Positions 42,695-50,980 of a stretch of DNA of 64,000 nucleotides are shown one piece after another. Position numbers and translations under genes: made by a program. Origin of the DNA: CAYVAP01 sp964521065 (GTDB taxonomy: Bacteria; Bacteroidota; Bacteroidia; J057); the NCBI GenBank assembly GCA_964521065.1, contig CAZFPQ010000003.1, positions 20,440 to 84,439 on the forward strand. Direction: 5' to 3'. Below the pieces are notes generated by a model. That model searched no databases. It was given only the letters and a program-made list of their open reading frames with translations, and had not been told where the DNA came from. Within the stretch, counting starts at the first letter, position 1. The number at the start of each line of letters is the position of its first letter.

Positions 42695-44295
42695 GGATGA
42701 GCAGGAGAAGCCTCTCCTAGATATACAGTCATGTCTACGTGATTGCCGGGCCTAATTAACAGGTGAGGCTCAGCATCTTCTATGAGAGGATAGGCATGGG
42801 TGCTCAAGGTATGAGGCCACCAGCCTTGTTGCTGTGACCAATCGTACCAGACAGGTCCATTACCTTGACCTTGCAGATAAAATTCGAGGCTTTGAGGAAG
42901 CAGGCGGGGCAGTTTTTCGACCTCTCCTGATCTCGACAGCACTTGCCCTTCGCCGAAGGAGATATCTATGCTTAGGGGGTCTAAATGCGACAGGCTATGC
43001 GAAATCCGATTGGATAGGCTGTTGGGATGCAGGTGATAGGCTTCTGAAGGAAGAATCAGCAAGGCACGTGAATCTGGGAATTCAGCCATCAGTTGTCCAA
43101 TGCGGTCAAGGCGATGCTGATCGTGATGTTGTTTACTCCCATTGCTGCGGTAATAAGTCTCCAAAGCAATCAAATTGGTCCAAGCGAGTTGAGTGGAAGA
43201 ATCTGCCTCAGCTAGAAAAGGGGTTATATCGTTCCTCACTTCATTCAAATAGTCGATGGTGGCAGCTGAAATCCGGGTTTGCCCTAAGTCCTCAAAAAGA
43301 CAGTGATGAAGGCTGTCAAATGTTTTCCAACTCTCATGCTCCTCCTTTTCCGCCCAAAAAAGCTCTATCCGGGCCAGGCTCTCCCTAGGATCATCAAGGG
43401 CGATTCCTACTACTTTCTGGGTCGGATCAAGATGAATATCTGTCAAGATTTCCTGCCACTCTCCCGTTTCAGGCCAATAAGGAATTAGCGGGCCATCGGG
43501 GGTGAGCAATTGGCCCACATCTAGCATCACAAAGTCAAAATCACCTTGCTGAACCAATTTTCGTAAAAAACTCAATGAATTACGCTCCCCCGGATGGGCC
43601 ATTCGAAGCTGAACCAAGCGGGAGGACCTCATTCGCTCAAGTAAAGCAGGGCTTACTAGACTGGGGGATAGCGCCCTTCCCGCAGCTTCAAGGGTAGGAG
43701 CAATCAAGCGCTCATTGGTTTGGGCTGCTACTTGGGCCGCCTCAGCGTAGGGAATCCCGTCAATATCTAGGGTCAAACTATCTAGCCACAAGGTTCCTGG
43801 CCCAGTCAAGATCCCTCCAAAAGAAAGGGCCTGTGCGCTGGCACCCATTTCGAAACTCAACTCATACCAAGTCCAGTCTTCGGTCGGGGGCAATTCCCAA
43901 TCTCCCTGCTCGTGGTACACAGGAAAACCATCTTCGTGATCGATTTTAGCCCACAAGCCACCTAATCCGCGTTCTATGCCTTCTCGTTTCACATAACCCC
44001 TTAGTTTAACCTCTCTCATTTTAAACCAGACGGGTACCTGACGGGCCACGATAGCTCCCCAATACCGAGGACTGTCTACCAAAGCTTGTATTTTTAACGC
44101 ATAACGCCCTTGCCTTTTGGTAAACTCATCTAGCTCTATGGCATAGGCACTACTGTCCCAAAACATGTACTCCCAGCCAGATGGAAGGTTAGCTTCTACC
44201 TCTTCGAAGTCTGCATTTAACTCAAATTCGGCAGGTTGAGTTGTGACACAAGCTGACAAGAAAAATAATGTTATTACAGGCCAAAAGGATTTCAT
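42670..44295 (-). CDS. Degenerate erythromycin-esterase-like lipoprotein
   Basis: 541 aa; the lipobox FLSAC places it on a membrane. Residues ~25-180 form a carbohydrate-binding-like jelly roll found ahead of Bacteroidota erythromycin esterases (LRGYVKREGIERGLGGLWAKID, GPGTLWLDSLTLDID). The remainder follows the erythromycin-esterase layout, but key residues are lost. GEATHG is replaced by RMAHPGE, the catalytic ALE by MLD, and the AHNGH loop by PSEAYHL, though MAEFPDSRALLILPS still matches the MAEN..RIVLWAH region. Esterase activity is therefore doubtful; a binding role is more likely. The family assignment rests on pattern comparison by eye. Confidence 0.72.
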   Translation of the reverse strand: MKSFWPVITLFFLSACVTTQPAEFELNADFEEVEANLPSGWEYMFWDSSAYAIELDEFTKRQGRYALKIQALVDSPRYWGAIVARQVPVWFKMREVKLRGYVKREGIERGLGGLWAKIDHEDGFPVYHEQGDWELPPTEDWTWYELSFEMGASAQALSFGGILTGPGTLWLDSLTLDIDGIPYAEAAQVAAQTNERLIAPTLEAAGRALSPSLVSPALLERMRSSRLVQLRMAHPGERNSLSFLRKLVQQGDFDFVMLDVGQLLTPDGPLIPYWPETGEWQEILTDIHLDPTQKVVGIALDDPRESLARIELFWAEKEEHESWKTFDSLHHCLFEDLGQTRISAATIDYLNEVRNDITPFLAEADSSTQLAWTNLIALETYYRSNGSKQHHDQHRLDRIGQLMAEFPDSRALLILPSEAYHLHPNSLSNRISHSLSHLDPLSIDISFGEGQVLSRSGEVEKLPRLLPQSLEFYLQGQGNGPVWYDWSQQQGWWPHTLSTHAYPLIEDAEPHLLIRPGNHVDMTVYLGEASPAHPQREKLKR

Positions 44296-44313
44296 AACTT
44301 CGTCTTTCTATTT

Positions 44314-44328
44314 AAGCGAAATTCGCTT
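44314..44328. promoter_or_regulatory. Palindrome in the divergent promoter region
   Basis: AAGCGAA-A-TTCGCTT, perfect 7-bp arms around one base. It lies in the 73-bp gap between the esterase-like lipoprotein and the WYL regulator. It is a candidate operator for the WYL protein, acting on one or both genes. Confidence 0.6.
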
Positions 44329-44368
44329 GTATTGAATTTACCCTTGTATTACCCAACTCTGTACAACC

Positions 44369-45259
44369 TTGGTAGCCCAACAAAAACTCCTCCGTGTTTT
44401 TAGGTTAATTCGCATGCTTGCCCATCCTCCCGGGCGTACAATTGAAGACCTCTCCACCTCTTTGGACATTACCCGTAGATCGGTGTATCGATACCTAGAG
44501 TTGCTGGAGAGCATTGGTTATTTGCTAGATAAGGATATGAATGGTCGCTACTTTCTCTTTTCTCCTTTCCAGGAAGATATGCCGAACCAATTTACTCCAG
44601 AAGAAACAGATCTCCTACGTCAACTTATTCAAGCAGGAGCCAGCGATAACGTCTTGCAAAGCGGGCTTTTACGAAAGCTATATTTGAACACGGAATTGAT
44701 GCCGCTGGCAGACCAGCTCCACAATGTCCACGCAGCTCACACGGTACGCCTACTAAGCGAAGCAATCAATGACCGAGAACAGGTCATGCTTCTGGGCTAT
44801 TTTTCTGCCAGTAAAGGCAAGTCATCTGACCGCTTAGTAGAACCTCTTCACTTGACGGATAATTTCCGGATGTTGGCCGCTTATGAGGTAGACTCGAGAC
44901 AGGTTAAGCATTTTAAGATAGATCGTATTCAATCGGTAGAGCTGTTAGGCACCCCTCAAACCCAACGGGTAAGCGTAGCTGGCCCCGACATTTTTGGAAT
45001 GTCTGGCTCTGAATCGATTGAGGTGCGGCTGCGCCTTAGTCCCCTGGCCTACCGATTGATGGTAGAGGAATTTCCTGCCACCCGTCCACTCATTGAATCC
45101 CATGAAGGGAAACTCCCTTTCCTCTTCGTGGGTGAAGTAAGAAGTTTCGTGGGAGTGGGTCGCTTTATTCTAGGCTTGCCAAAGGAGATTGAGGTGGAAG
45201 CTCCGCATTCCTTGACACAATATCTGGAAGAACAAGTCGCTGACCGCCTCTGGCAGTAG
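44369..45259 (+). CDS. WYL-domain transcriptional regulator (HTH-WYL)
   Basis: 296 aa. The N-terminal winged helix covers about residues 5-60 (LLRVFRLIRMLAHPPGRTIEDLSTSLDITRRSVYRYLELLESIGY). The WYL domain follows at about 130-200, with the conserved tyrosine-bearing strand MLLGYFSASKGKSSDRLVEPLHLTDNFRMLAAYEVDSRQVKHFKIDRI. Then comes a WCX-like C-terminal domain. WYL domains bind nucleic acid or nucleotide ligands and switch regulators. The start appears to be TTG, because the helix begins at once and no ATG fits. It is divergent from the esterase-like lipoprotein gene. Confidence 0.9.
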   Translation: MVAQQKLLRVFRLIRMLAHPPGRTIEDLSTSLDITRRSVYRYLELLESIGYLLDKDMNGRYFLFSPFQEDMPNQFTPEETDLLRQLIQAGASDNVLQSGLLRKLYLNTELMPLADQLHNVHAAHTVRLLSEAINDREQVMLLGYFSASKGKSSDRLVEPLHLTDNFRMLAAYEVDSRQVKHFKIDRIQSVELLGTPQTQRVSVAGPDIFGMSGSESIEVRLRLSPLAYRLMVEEFPATRPLIESHEGKLPFLFVGEVRSFVGVGRFILGLPKEIEVEAPHSLTQYLEEQVADRLWQ

Positions 45260-45320
45260 AAAAGTGGGATGTGAGAAGAGGAAAGCGGGACAAGAAATAT
45301 GTCGTAGGGGTGAATATCAA

Positions 45321-45430
45321 GTAAGTGGACAGGAGAAAAACGGTAAGCGGGGTACGGAGTTAGGGGCTATGTTGCTGTATTCGTTCATCCTTAGTAAATC
45401 CATAGCCCGTACCACCATACCCCGATTTCT
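45321..45430 (+). repeat. Dispersed TCGGGGTA-ended repeat, copy B
   Basis: About 110 bp in the convergent spacer between the WYL gene and tag. It is collinear with copy A: AAGTAAGTGG, GAAAAACGGTAAGCGGGGTACGG, GTTGCTGTATTCGTTCATCC, ATCCATAGCCCGTACC and CCATACCCCGATTTC. Confidence 0.8.
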
Positions 45431-45452
45431 TCTGCCCAGATACTTAACGTCC

Positions 45453-46019
45453 CTATCCAGTCCGACGCCAACAATCTAACAAATGATCGTCCACCATGCC
45501 TACGGCCTGCATAAAGGCATAGCAAATGGTGGATCCTGTAAATTTGAACCCACGCTTTCTAAGTGCTTTGCTCATGGCATCAGATTCTGGACTGGTTGCC
45601 GGAACCTGGTCAAGACTCATGAACTGATTGATGATAGGTTTGTGGTTTACAAATCCCCACAAGTATTGGGAAAAGCTCCCTTCCTGCTCCATGATGTCCA
45701 AATACAACTGGGCGTTGACGATGGTCCCTCTAATTTTTGCCTGGTTGCGAACAATTCCAGGATTTTGTAGCAACTCTTGAACCTTTTTTTCATCCCAGCT
45801 AGCAATTTTCTGAGGATCAAACTGGTCAAAAGCTGCCTGGAAGTGGGGCCTTTTCTTCAGGATGGTATACCAACTCAATCCTGCCTGGAAGCCATCTAGG
45901 ATTAATTTCTCGAATAAAGACTGGTCTTCATAAATTGGATATCCCCACTCATTATCATGATAGTCCATGTACAGATCATCTTTGAGGCACCAGGGACATC
46001 GTTTTTTGTCGTCAGCCAT
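45453..46019 (-). CDS. tag: DNA-3-methyladenine glycosylase I
   Basis: Base-excision repair enzyme that removes 3-methyladenine. About 188 aa from the ATG giving MADDKKRCPWC; 47 in-frame residues upstream are not family-like. Motifs: RCPWCLKDDLYMDYHDNEWG holds the first zinc cysteine and the histidine, ILDGFQAGLSWYTILKKRPHF is the catalytic core, and GMVDDHLLDCW carries the second His/Cys pair of the zinc snap. All expected ligands are present. Confidence 0.95.
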   Translation of the reverse strand: MADDKKRCPWCLKDDLYMDYHDNEWGYPIYEDQSLFEKLILDGFQAGLSWYTILKKRPHFQAAFDQFDPQKIASWDEKKVQELLQNPGIVRNQAKIRGTIVNAQLYLDIMEQEGSFSQYLWGFVNHKPIINQFMSLDQVPATSPESDAMSKALRKRGFKFTGSTICYAFMQAVGMVDDHLLDCWRRTG

Positions 46020-46315
46020 ATCTTTTGTGTGGTAAAAGGAATCACCAATACCTGAATTGGACTTATAATTTAACAAATGGCCAGAGACTAAGGAACACTC
46101 AAAGGAGTAAATCCCATGTTTATAAGCCAGGGTGATCCATTCAATCATATTCGCCTGCAAACAAATACCTCCCTAATGGAGTCCCTGCTCAATCGAAACC
46201 CACTCCATTATCCCAACTTTCAATTTCTCCCCTCTTGTTTATTGCCCATACAACGAACTGGTTTAGCAAGGACACTTTGCCTAAACCCAATTTACTTGCA
46301 CCTTTGTGCCTACTT

Positions 46316-48505
46316 ATGCAAATGGGAGGAAAGACATATCGACTAGGTTGGTTGGGCCAAGGCTTTTTATTGCTTTGTGCATGGGTTTTCCCTCATTTGA
46401 GCTGGGGGCAATTTCCGACCAGTTCGAGCCAGGATAGATTCAGCAGTACGGGAGGATTTGGAGCACCCGGCAACTCTAGCAGCAGTCAATTTGGACAAGC
46501 TCCTCGGGGATTTGGCCCAGATAGCACGGGTACAGATTCATTTTATAACCAAGCTCCGGACATCATTCCGGAAACCCGCTGGGTAGAACCGACGGCCCTA
46601 TTCCATCACCGAGACTTTAGGCCTATGGCTCAGCCAAACCTAGAGCAGGTGTACACCTGGGATCCTATGCAGCGAATCCAAGGCTTTGTTCAGAGTTTGG
46701 GCCAGATCGGCAAGCCTTATCAGGTATGGGTAGAAGGAGCTGCAGAGCGCTTTTATGAACGCAACCTGTATCGCGACCAAATTTTCAATCGCTACGATCG
46801 AAACATCGTTGGCCCCTTGACGGGGGTGCGCTACTACGATACCCGTACTCCTTTCGTAGACGTGCAATATCTCCAAGGGCCTGACAAACTGCTACTTACC
46901 GATGTAACCGCTTCTCAAAACATCACGCCATTTTGGAACATGAGTCTCGCCGTGAAGCGTCATCTTTCGGAGGGAGCTTACCGAAACTTTGTGACCGATC
47001 AGACCGCTTTTTGGATTAGCAGCAATTATCGGAGCAAAAGCCGTCGTTACTACCTTTTCACCAACGTGACCCTCAATGCCCTGAACAACCAGATCCATGG
47101 AGGTAGTCCTCGATCTGAAGGGCAGTTTCGATTCAATGGCGAGTATTATCGAGATTCGCTGGGGTTTTACAACCTTTCATTTTTCAAAGGCTTCAGCTCA
47201 CCTAACCTCAGTGAAGCCAACCTCAACCGCAATGTACGTGGGGCCATAGTAGATCAATATTATCACCTTATCGGCCATCCCGACAGCAGTGGACAACACC
47301 GCCTGACCTTGCGCGGATTGATCGATTTGGAGCAGAATTTTCGCAGTTACGACGATCAAGCCATCTCTTTGTCGGTACCTAGTTTTGTCCCGATCTACCC
47401 TACTTTAGATCCAGATACCAACGCCTTTTCAGCTGATTTTACCGCCTGGCAGGGGCGAGCTGCTGCCGAAGGAAGTTACTCCTGGACACCCCGAGATGGT
47501 TTCCGGGTGCATGTTGACGGAGGCATCTCCTATCAGTTGATCAATTGGCGCAGCGACACCAGCTTGATCACCAATCAAAACATCACTGACCAGTATGTGA
47601 GGGGAGAGCTACGCATTCCCTGGATTGCGGTCGGAGCCCACCTCAGGCAGCGAGTCTCTACCCGGTTTTCTCCCCAACGAGAAATCGGAGCGGAAGCTTG
47701 GCTTTATCCGCTCGTCAAAAGGGGCAGTGCAGATACCGCCTCTTCGCCTTTACAGGTCTTTGCTAACCTAGACCTTGACGACCTAAATCCCAGTCTTTTC
47801 CAAGCATATTTTGTGGGGGATTCCGGCAATATCTTTCAGCCCAACCCCGACCTAGACAACCAGCTTAGGTTCTACGCAGGGGGTGGCTTGGGGCTAAGAG
47901 AAACCTTTCCCGTGCGGAAAGGAGACACCTTGCTTCCGATGTACTTAAAAGTCAAAGCCTTTTATCAGCGCTTTGATCGACAGATCTATTATGATTCGGC
48001 CTTACAGGTAAGGCAGGCTCCGGCTGGACAACCTATGCAGTGGTTAGGGGCTACCGTCTCAGGTCGCCTTCGTATGTGGCGTCACCTATTCCTGGAAAAC
48101 TTTACTCAGGTCCAACTCGGCACGGTCAGTAGTCAGGTTCCCTCTCGCCAATGGCAAGCGCAGAGTCTGCCATTGGTGAGCGGCAAGTTATCGCTGTATT
48201 TCGACCACCGGCAAGTCAACTGGGCCGAAGAAGCTCGAATCGGAGTAGACGTATTCTACCATACGCCCTACTTGGGTCAGACTTTAGACCCCTGGTCTGG
48301 AGAATACTTTCCCACCAATTACCAGCTCTATCCTTATGCCCGGGTAGACGCCTTTGCTGCAGTCAGACTCATGGGAGTCTACGTATATCTTAGGTATCAG
48401 CATGTCAATGAGCTTTTGCCAGTAGCGGGGTACTATACCACGCCTTTCTATCCTATGTTAGAGCGTGCCTTTACGCTGGGTATCAGGTGGCAATTCTTTA
48501 ATTGA
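46316..48505 (+). CDS. Porin_10-family outer-membrane beta-barrel protein
   Basis: About 730 aa from the ATG giving MQMGGKTYRLGWLG; an ATG two codons later is equally possible. A signal peptide ends near LSWGQ, followed by a Ser/Gly/Phe-rich linker. The Porin_10 (putative porin) family signature is clear: FYERNLYRDQIFNRYDRNIVGP, PFVDVQYLQGPDKLLLTDVTASQNITPFWN and FWISSNYRSKSRRYYLFTNVTLNALNN. The C-terminus ends in an aromatic strand (LGIRWQFFN), as expected for outer-membrane insertion. Transported solutes are unknown. Confidence 0.92.
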   Translation: MQMGGKTYRLGWLGQGFLLLCAWVFPHLSWGQFPTSSSQDRFSSTGGFGAPGNSSSSQFGQAPRGFGPDSTGTDSFYNQAPDIIPETRWVEPTALFHHRDFRPMAQPNLEQVYTWDPMQRIQGFVQSLGQIGKPYQVWVEGAAERFYERNLYRDQIFNRYDRNIVGPLTGVRYYDTRTPFVDVQYLQGPDKLLLTDVTASQNITPFWNMSLAVKRHLSEGAYRNFVTDQTAFWISSNYRSKSRRYYLFTNVTLNALNNQIHGGSPRSEGQFRFNGEYYRDSLGFYNLSFFKGFSSPNLSEANLNRNVRGAIVDQYYHLIGHPDSSGQHRLTLRGLIDLEQNFRSYDDQAISLSVPSFVPIYPTLDPDTNAFSADFTAWQGRAAAEGSYSWTPRDGFRVHVDGGISYQLINWRSDTSLITNQNITDQYVRGELRIPWIAVGAHLRQRVSTRFSPQREIGAEAWLYPLVKRGSADTASSPLQVFANLDLDDLNPSLFQAYFVGDSGNIFQPNPDLDNQLRFYAGGGLGLRETFPVRKGDTLLPMYLKVKAFYQRFDRQIYYDSALQVRQAPAGQPMQWLGATVSGRLRMWRHLFLENFTQVQLGTVSSQVPSRQWQAQSLPLVSGKLSLYFDHRQVNWAEEARIGVDVFYHTPYLGQTLDPWSGEYFPTNYQLYPYARVDAFAAVRLMGVYVYLRYQHVNELLPVAGYYTTPFYPMLERAFTLGIRWQFFN

Positions 48506-48707
48506 AAGGAAGAAAGTGATCCCAGCGCATAGAGATTGAGCCACCCCAAGAATCCAGAGACGGGATATTACCCATTTAGATGTTTCTTTTAGCGGAAGAG
48601 GGAACCAGTACTATTGTGCCCTGCCCAGCTATCATTGCTCAGTGAAACATTGATTTAAGTCAGGCATTTATTCCCATTAGAAATCCCTATGGAATGCCAA
48701 AAAAGTC

Positions 48708-48715
48708 TATCTTTG
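48708..48715 (+). promoter_or_regulatory. Candidate -7 box (TATCTTTG)
   Basis: TATCTTTG matches TAnnTTTG and lies 31 bp before the nucleotidyltransferase start codon. I saw no good -33 TTTG at the expected distance, so support is partial. Confidence 0.4.
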
Positions 48716-48746
48716 CCAAAATTTATTCCACCAAGTAGCTGGATTC

Positions 48747-49205
48747 ATGTTTACTACTCCCGATAAGATTCTTGCTCTTCCAGAGATGCTCAAGCGCTGT
48801 AACTCTTGGAGGGTTCGCCATGATGAACTCGTCTTTACCTATGGGACCTTTGATTTGCTTCATCCAGTACACATCGGCTACTTAGAAGAAGCACGCAGCC
48901 TTGGCCAAAGGCTGATCGTGGGGGTATACGCAGATACATTGACTCCTCAAGCCGCTGTACCAGCCGAACACCGGGCTCAGTTATTGGCCTCCCTGATGGT
49001 GGCAGATGGCGTAGTAATCATTGATGAAGCCTTTCCCACTCAATTGATCCAATCGCTCAAACCTGAGGTAGTGGTTGCCCCGCTTGAAGACAGTGCCGCC
49101 AAAGTAGACCCAGAATTGTTGCTGGAACTTCAACTCAATTATGTAGAGTTGGTCCAACCAGATATGAAGGCCTATTTAGAACTCCTGGGTAAAGTCCAAG
49201 CCTAG
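48747..49205 (+). CDS. Adenylyl/cytidylyltransferase-family protein (RfaE2-like) with altered HxGH motif
   Basis: A 152-aa single-domain nucleotidyltransferase fold. The core motif reads YGTFDLLHPVHIGYLEEA, where the family has HPGH: the glycine is Val, giving HPVH. Other pieces, such as RLIVGVYADTLT, fit the RfaE C-terminal (heptose-1-phosphate adenylyltransferase) or glycerol-3-phosphate cytidylyltransferase type. The usual ISSTxI/RTxGISTT motif near the C-terminus is not seen, so both active-site loops look altered. Activity and substrate are therefore uncertain. Confidence 0.85.
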   Translation: MFTTPDKILALPEMLKRCNSWRVRHDELVFTYGTFDLLHPVHIGYLEEARSLGQRLIVGVYADTLTPQAAVPAEHRAQLLASLMVADGVVIIDEAFPTQLIQSLKPEVVVAPLEDSAAKVDPELLLELQLNYVELVQPDMKAYLELLGKVQA

Positions 49206-49560
49206 TTGTGGCTTAAGAAATTGAAGCAAGAGGCGAGAACACTGCGTTAGGTGCATTGTCCTATTTTTTTGACTTAGGAACACGGAAAAAAACATGTCGC
49301 TTTTGCGCAGGAATTTTGTTTCAGGTCAAGGAAGGAAAGCCCTTGCTGTATCGCGTAAACAGCAAGGGCATGAATTTGACGTGAGGGTAGGCATCAGAGA
49401 GATCGCTTGTTCGGCTCAATGCAGAGAAAATATGCGTTTGGGCATACTCTCTAAGCATGTCTGCCACATGGCGTCCCTCAGGTAATGGAGTTAGCCATTC
49501 ATATCCCCCAGCTGAGAATTTTGGGTGTCTGATTCATTTCTCTTTGAAATCAGCTAGGAT

Positions 49561-49750
49561 CTAGTGCCTTCGAAGCCAAATCCTTTACCGTTATGGCTTG
49601 ATCTTTTCGCACACTACTGCGTCATAGCTCCCCGTGGGACCCTTACCCACGGCTCGCGGGCTTAGCTCGCTAAGCTCAACTTTTTTTCCTTGTCTTGCGC
49701 GAAAATCTCTGCGCCCTAACTGGTCAACTACTTCACTTCGAAGGCACTAG
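49561..49750. repeat. 190-bp element with 15-bp perfect terminal inverted repeats and nested hairpins
   Basis: The ends CTAGTGCCTTCGAAG (49561-49575) and CTTCGAAGGCACTAG (49736-49750) are exact inverted repeats. Inside, TTTTCGC (49604-49610) pairs with GCGAAAA (49699-49705). CCGTGGG/CCCACGG (49632-49638, 49646-49652) and GCTTAGC/GCTAAGC (49660-49666, 49669-49675) form local hairpins. There is no coding frame. It resembles a miniature non-autonomous element or a structured RNA. No target-site duplication is obvious. The flanking spacer (49206-49560) holds nothing else that I can support. Confidence 0.75.
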
Positions 49751-49757
49751 AAGGTCT

Positions 49758-50597
49758 TCAGAAAGAGCTAAGTAATACTTGCGGGGCCGAGTTTCTAAGG
49801 GCAAGTACCAGGGTCACGGTGAGCAATCCGATGATCAGGGCAATGCTGGCCATGCTGATCTTTTTCCAATGTTGCCTGCGGCGCCATCGGGGGCCATTGG
49901 GTTGAAAATTTACCACCGGTCTCCGGGCAGGTTTATGCCTTAGGTGGCCGGCATTTTCCTTCAAATAGTAAAGGCCCCATTTGAAGTTTCCACCTACTAA
50001 GGGAGGCATGCCATTAATCTGATCTGTTTCAACATCGTAGCCTACTGGGTATTCATCCATTTCAGTAAACTGGTGTTTGATCAAGCGAAATGAGTCAAAT
50101 AAAGACTCCCCTCGGGATAGATACTGGTAAAAGGAATGCGAAATCAGACTCGACCTACGGCCATCATCAAAGGCCTGAGTAGCGATCACCGCAGGCACGT
50201 CTTTTCGGAGCAAAAGGTCCACCAATTCCGTATTGGCACAGCCACTCAAAAAGACACATTGTAGGCGAGGCAAGGCATCCACCAAGGGTCCAAGGTCATC
50301 CAACGTCAATTCTGTAGAGGTGTGACCCGTCTGGATGGAAAATCGCTGTTGCCCGGCGTGCCCCACAAGATGCAGGTGAGTAATACGCTGATAATAAGGA
50401 AATTGGTCAAGTAAATTAAGGTAATACTCGGTCGAAAGTTTACCTTTTTCAACAGGTTGGTAGTAAGGAAGAGTTGGTTGGTTAAGTAGCTGAGCAATGG
50501 TCCTACACTCATGAGCTAGGTTACGGATATACCGTCCCCGGCCATGATCCTCGACATTCGCCAAGAAGACCACCGGCAGCTGTTTAGAAGCTAACAT
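49758..50597 (-). CDS. CHAT-domain (caspase-like) protein with C-terminal membrane anchor
   Basis: 279 aa. A CHAT/caspase-fold domain fills residues ~1-210, with the catalytic pair His80 (HLHLVGHAG) and Cys120 (VFLSGCAN), and FRLIKHQF late in the fold. A basic linker (RRPVVNFQPNGPRWRRRQHWKK) leads to one transmembrane helix near 245-267 (SIALIIGLLTVTLVLAL). The catalytic domain should face the cytoplasm by the positive-inside rule. CHAT proteases act in caspase-like signalling and in some defence systems. No partner gene is adjacent. It directly borders the inverted-repeat element downstream. Confidence 0.87.
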   Translation of the reverse strand: MLASKQLPVVFLANVEDHGRGRYIRNLAHECRTIAQLLNQPTLPYYQPVEKGKLSTEYYLNLLDQFPYYQRITHLHLVGHAGQQRFSIQTGHTSTELTLDDLGPLVDALPRLQCVFLSGCANTELVDLLLRKDVPAVIATQAFDDGRRSSLISHSFYQYLSRGESLFDSFRLIKHQFTEMDEYPVGYDVETDQINGMPPLVGGNFKWGLYYLKENAGHLRHKPARRPVVNFQPNGPRWRRRQHWKKISMASIALIIGLLTVTLVLALRNSAPQVLLSSF

Positions 50598-50980
50598 GGG
50601 TAAAAATGAGTTTGGGGAAGTAAGAACGCGATGATCTAAAGTAGGCCTTTTTCGGATTGAATCAAATATTCACAGAGTGGAATTTGTCCAACCGAAATAA
50701 ATCCTGTTTGAACGGTTTAGAATCAACCGCAATTGGATTTATTTACCATTTGCGAAAAATGGGAAATGCCGTTTTTCTTGAACAGGCGTTGAAGTAAAAA
50801 GTGGACAACGTCGGAAAAGTGAAAGAGTTAAGGAGGTGAAAAAGTGAAGGCGATTTAGGACACTTCTAGATTTAGCCTATTGGCTATAGCCTAACGTGCG
50901 AAGACGCTCATACCCTTTACCTAGTACCTTAGGCAGGACTTCCATAAAGCGTTAGAAGGTGAAAGTGTCAACCAAGGAAA
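50598..50980. other. Intergenic spacer
   Basis: About 380 bp without a supported gene. It holds the word GAAAGAGTTAAGGAGGTGAAAAAGTGAAGG near 50820, related to the GTTAAGGGA repeats at 19344. Otherwise I see nothing. Confidence 0.6.

Noticed and set aside
49294..49485. Short plus-strand frame after the nucleotidyltransferase gene
   Set aside because: No recognisable features and no start context; treated as spacer.
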